Positions 4,840 to 6,961 of a DNA stretch of 6,961 nt are shown piece by piece (the stretch's first letter is position 1; every line of letters starts with the position of its first letter). The DNA is from Candidatus Methanomethylophilaceae archaeon (GTDB lineage: Archaea > Thermoplasmatota > Thermoplasmata > Methanomassiliicoccales > Methanomethylophilaceae): positions 1 through 6,961 of the forward strand of contig JAEDJU010000066.1 of the NCBI GenBank assembly GCA_016296195.1, written 5' to 3'. The notes below the pieces were generated by a model. The model worked only from the letters and a program-made list of their open reading frames with translations. It was not told the DNA's origin and made no database searches. A program made the translations under genes and the position numbers.

Positions 4840-6921
4840 ATGACAGAAAAGGTTGAAGTTAAAAGGTCTGCCCTCTCCGTGGAGGAGTGGGTGGACAGAC
4901 AGACCTTCACCACCACGGCGGATATCGATATCCCCGACATGATGGCGGACCGCGTCATCGGTCAGGAGGATGCCGTGGAGGTTATGAAGAAGGCGGCCTC
5001 CCAGAAGAGGCACGTCATGCTCATCGGCGAGCCCGGTACGGGAAAGTCGATGTTGGCAAACTCAATGGTCGAGTATCTGCCGAAGGAGGAGCTCCAGGAC
5101 ATCGTTGCCTACCATAACCCCGAGGATTTCAACGAGCCCAGGATAAGGACGTTCCCCGCAGGGAAGGGAAAGGCCATCGTCGCCGAGCAGAAGGCGGCAG
5201 CCGCCGCCCAGAGGAACCAGAAGAACACCATGTACATCTACGCGTGCGTGGCCCTGCTGGTGCTCGGACTCCTGGCCGCATTCCTCATGCAGAACCTCAC
5301 AATCGCACTCATCGCCCTGTTCGCGGCGATGATCATCGTCATGCTGTTCAGGAATCCCGGACAGCAGAGGAACGACATGCCCATCGTGCCCAAGGTGATC
5401 GTGGGTCACGAACCCGGTGACATGCCGCCGTTCGTGGACGCCACCGGAACACACGCCGGAGCACTCCTGGGAGATGTCAGGCACGATCCCTTCCAGTCCG
5501 GAGGTCTCGAGACCCCGTCCCACGACAGGATCGAGGCAGGGGCCATCCACAAGGCCAACAAGGGTGTCCTGTACATCGACGAGATCAACATGCTCAAGAT
5601 GGAGTCACAGCAGGCCCTGCTCACAGCGATGCAGGAGAAGAAGATGTCCATCACCGGACAGTCCGAGCGCTCCTCCGGAGCCCTCGTCAAGTCCGAACCC
5701 GTCCCCTGCGATTTCATCCTGGTCTGCGCCGGAAACCTGGACGCCATCCAGGGAATGCACCCCGCACTCAGGTCGAGGATAAGGGGATACGGTTACGAGG
5801 TGTACATGAAGAGCACCATGCCCGACACCGACGAGAACCGTGACAGGATCACCCGCTTCGTGGCCCAGGAGGTCAGGAAGGACGGAAAGATCCCCCACTT
5901 CGACAAGTACGCCGTCGGTGAGGTCCTCAAGGAGGCACAGCGCCGCTCCGGAAAGAAGGGTGAGATCACACTCAGGATGAGGGAGCTCGGAGGACTGGTC
6001 CGTATCGCCGGGGACATGGCCGTCAACAGGGGCCACAAGTTCGTCTCCGCCGCCGATGTCATGGAGGCCAGGAGCACCGCACGCAGTCTGGAGCAGCAGA
6101 TCTCCGACGAGAGCATCGCGAACATGAAGAGGTACGAGATGTTCAAGAGCGAGGGATCCGCGGTCGGACTCATCAACGGACTCGCCGTCCTCTCCAACAG
6201 CAACAACATGTCCGAGATGTCGGGAATGGTCATGCCCCTCGCGGCAGAGGTCACACCCTCCCAGACCGAGAAGGGCGGTAAGCTCATCGCCACCGGTCAG
6301 CTGGGTGACATCGCCAAGGAGGCCGTCGACAACATCTCCGCGGTCATCAAGAAGTACACCCTGACCAACCTCAGCAACTGCGACATCCACCTGCAGTATG
6401 TGGGAGCCTACAACGGGGTCGACGGGGACAGTGCATCCATCACCATGTCCACCGTCATCATCTCCGCCCTGGAGAACATCCCCATCCGCCAGGACATGGC
6501 CATGACCGGTTCCCTGAACGTCAGGGGAAAGGTCCTGCCCATCGGAGGAGTGACCGCTAAGCTCGAGGCCGCTGCGGAGGCGGGAATCAAGATCGCACTG
6601 ATCCCCAAGGACAACGAGAAGGACGTCATGATCGACAGGAAGTACTACGACATGATGGACATCTACACCGTGGAGAACCTCCGCGATGTGTTCGAGTATG
6701 CCTTCGTGGACTGCCCCAAGAAGGAGCAGTACCTGGAGCAGCTCCTGCCCCTGACCGAGGGCGGAAAGTCCACCGCACACAAGATCGTGCCCCCGCCGAA
6801 GTACGAGTACAGGGAGCCCGTCCCCACGGAGGAACCCGTGAAGGCGGAGCCCGAACCCGTCATCGTCTCCTCAGAGGAGCCGGCACCCGCACCAATCACC
6901 GGTGAGCCCGCCCCCCAGTGA
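4840..6921 (+). CDS. lonB: Archaeal Lon protease LonB (membrane-anchored, ATP-dependent)
   Basis: This 693-residue membrane-bound protease unfolds and degrades damaged or regulatory proteins using ATP. The AAA+ module has Walker A GEPGTGKS (63-70), Walker B VLYIDEIN (243-250), sensor-1 Asn in AGN (297-299), arginine-finger candidates around 311-315 and a sensor-2 region LRMREL (378-383). A hairpin of two transmembrane helices (about 131-150 and 152-170, bases 5230-5349) interrupts the AAA+ domain between Walker A and B, the hallmark of LonB as opposed to soluble LonA. The C-terminal protease has DGDSAS with Ser531 and GGVTAK with Lys574. Their 43-residue spacing, and Asp528 three residues before the serine, agree with my memory of the Methanocaldococcus enzyme's triad. 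Both catalytic domains should face the cytoplasm. Residues 650-693 form a Pro/Glu-rich tail beyond the usual domain end. Its own TATA box and terminator indicate a single-gene transcript. Nearly all Ile codons are ATC, suggesting high expression. Confidence 0.95.
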   Translation: MTEKVEVKRSALSVEEWVDRQTFTTTADIDIPDMMADRVIGQEDAVEVMKKAASQKRHVMLIGEPGTGKSMLANSMVEYLPKEELQDIVAYHNPEDFNEPRIRTFPAGKGKAIVAEQKAAAAAQRNQKNTMYIYACVALLVLGLLAAFLMQNLTIALIALFAAMIIVMLFRNPGQQRNDMPIVPKVIVGHEPGDMPPFVDATGTHAGALLGDVRHDPFQSGGLETPSHDRIEAGAIHKANKGVLYIDEINMLKMESQQALLTAMQEKKMSITGQSERSSGALVKSEPVPCDFILVCAGNLDAIQGMHPALRSRIRGYGYEVYMKSTMPDTDENRDRITRFVAQEVRKDGKIPHFDKYAVGEVLKEAQRRSGKKGEITLRMRELGGLVRIAGDMAVNRGHKFVSAADVMEARSTARSLEQQISDESIANMKRYEMFKSEGSAVGLINGLAVLSNSNNMSEMSGMVMPLAAEVTPSQTEKGGKLIATGQLGDIAKEAVDNISAVIKKYTLTNLSNCDIHLQYVGAYNGVDGDSASITMSTVIISALENIPIRQDMAMTGSLNVRGKVLPIGGVTAKLEAAAEAGIKIALIPKDNEKDVMIDRKYYDMMDIYTVENLRDVFEYAFVDCPKKEQYLEQLLPLTEGGKSTAHKIVPPPKYEYREPVPTEEPVKAEPEPVIVSSEEPAPAPITGEPAPQ

Positions 6922-6928
6922 AACTTCA

Positions 6929-6955
6929 ACCGGGGATCTCCCCCGGTCCATTTTT
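6929..6955 (+). terminator. Hairpin and T-tract terminator of lonB
   Basis: ACCGGGG (6929-6935) pairs with CCCCGGT (6941-6947) around a five-base loop ATCTC, a seven-base-pair GC-rich stem beginning seven bases past the lonB stop. TTTTT follows at 6951-6955. The layout is that of an intrinsic terminator; in archaea the T-tract is probably the essential part. Confidence 0.75.
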
Positions 6956-6961
6956 ATCAAC

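Noticed and set aside
5605..6780. A 391-codon open frame antisense to lonB
   Set aside because: The product is a low-complexity Leu/Val/Asp/Gly/His string with no family resemblance, lying wholly within a clear LonB protease domain. It is a shadow frame.
1..6961. Defence island, mobile element, CRISPR array or biosynthetic cluster
   Set aside because: No transposase, integrase, terminal repeats, spaced direct repeats or toxin-antitoxin pair is present. The four genes are housekeeping or surface genes with no shared operon.

Overview
The window reads as ordinary archaeal chromosome carrying four complete protein genes. It most likely comes from a Thermoplasmata methanogen of the Methanomassiliicoccales type; that lineage is my inference. 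Directly visible archaeal signs are a membrane-anchored LonB-type protease, a Hel308-family helicase and TATA-type promoter elements in short AT-rich gaps between GC-rich genes. All four genes stop with TGA, which fits but does not prove a pyrrolysine-using lineage that avoids TAG.

Layout. Bases 1-26 are the end of an upstream region with a ribosome binding site. Bases 27-1244 (+) encode a PLP-dependent threonine synthase with an N-terminal four-cysteine zinc-ribbon-like segment. It converges with zero spacing on a Hel308/Hjm-type DNA repair helicase (1245-3572, -). The two stop codons together form the palindrome TGATCA. The helicase ends in a lysine-rich linker and a PCNA-binding (PIP-box-like) motif. 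The same lysine codons give T-tracts on the + strand that could terminate the threonine synthase mRNA. A 128-base divergent gap (3573-3700) holds candidate promoters for the helicase and for the next gene. Bases 3701-4774 (+) encode a secreted, C-terminally membrane-anchored protein with a transglutaminase-like fold whose catalytic Cys and His appear to be replaced by Ser and Glu. After a 65-base gap with an 18-base perfect inverted repeat and a TATA box, bases 4840-6921 (+) encode LonB, the ATP-dependent membrane protease of archaea, with an unusual Pro/Glu-rich C-terminal tail. A hairpin plus T5 terminator (6929-6955) closes the window.

The genes do not form an obvious pathway: amino-acid biosynthesis, replication-fork repair, a surface protein and membrane proteolysis sit side by side, each probably with its own promoter. 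I see no mobile element, CRISPR array, RNA gene or clear defence system. The points most worth a second look are the degenerate transglutaminase-like protein, the PIP-box tail on the helicase, the dual-use 3' end shared by the threonine synthase and helicase genes, and the inverted repeats in front of lonB.
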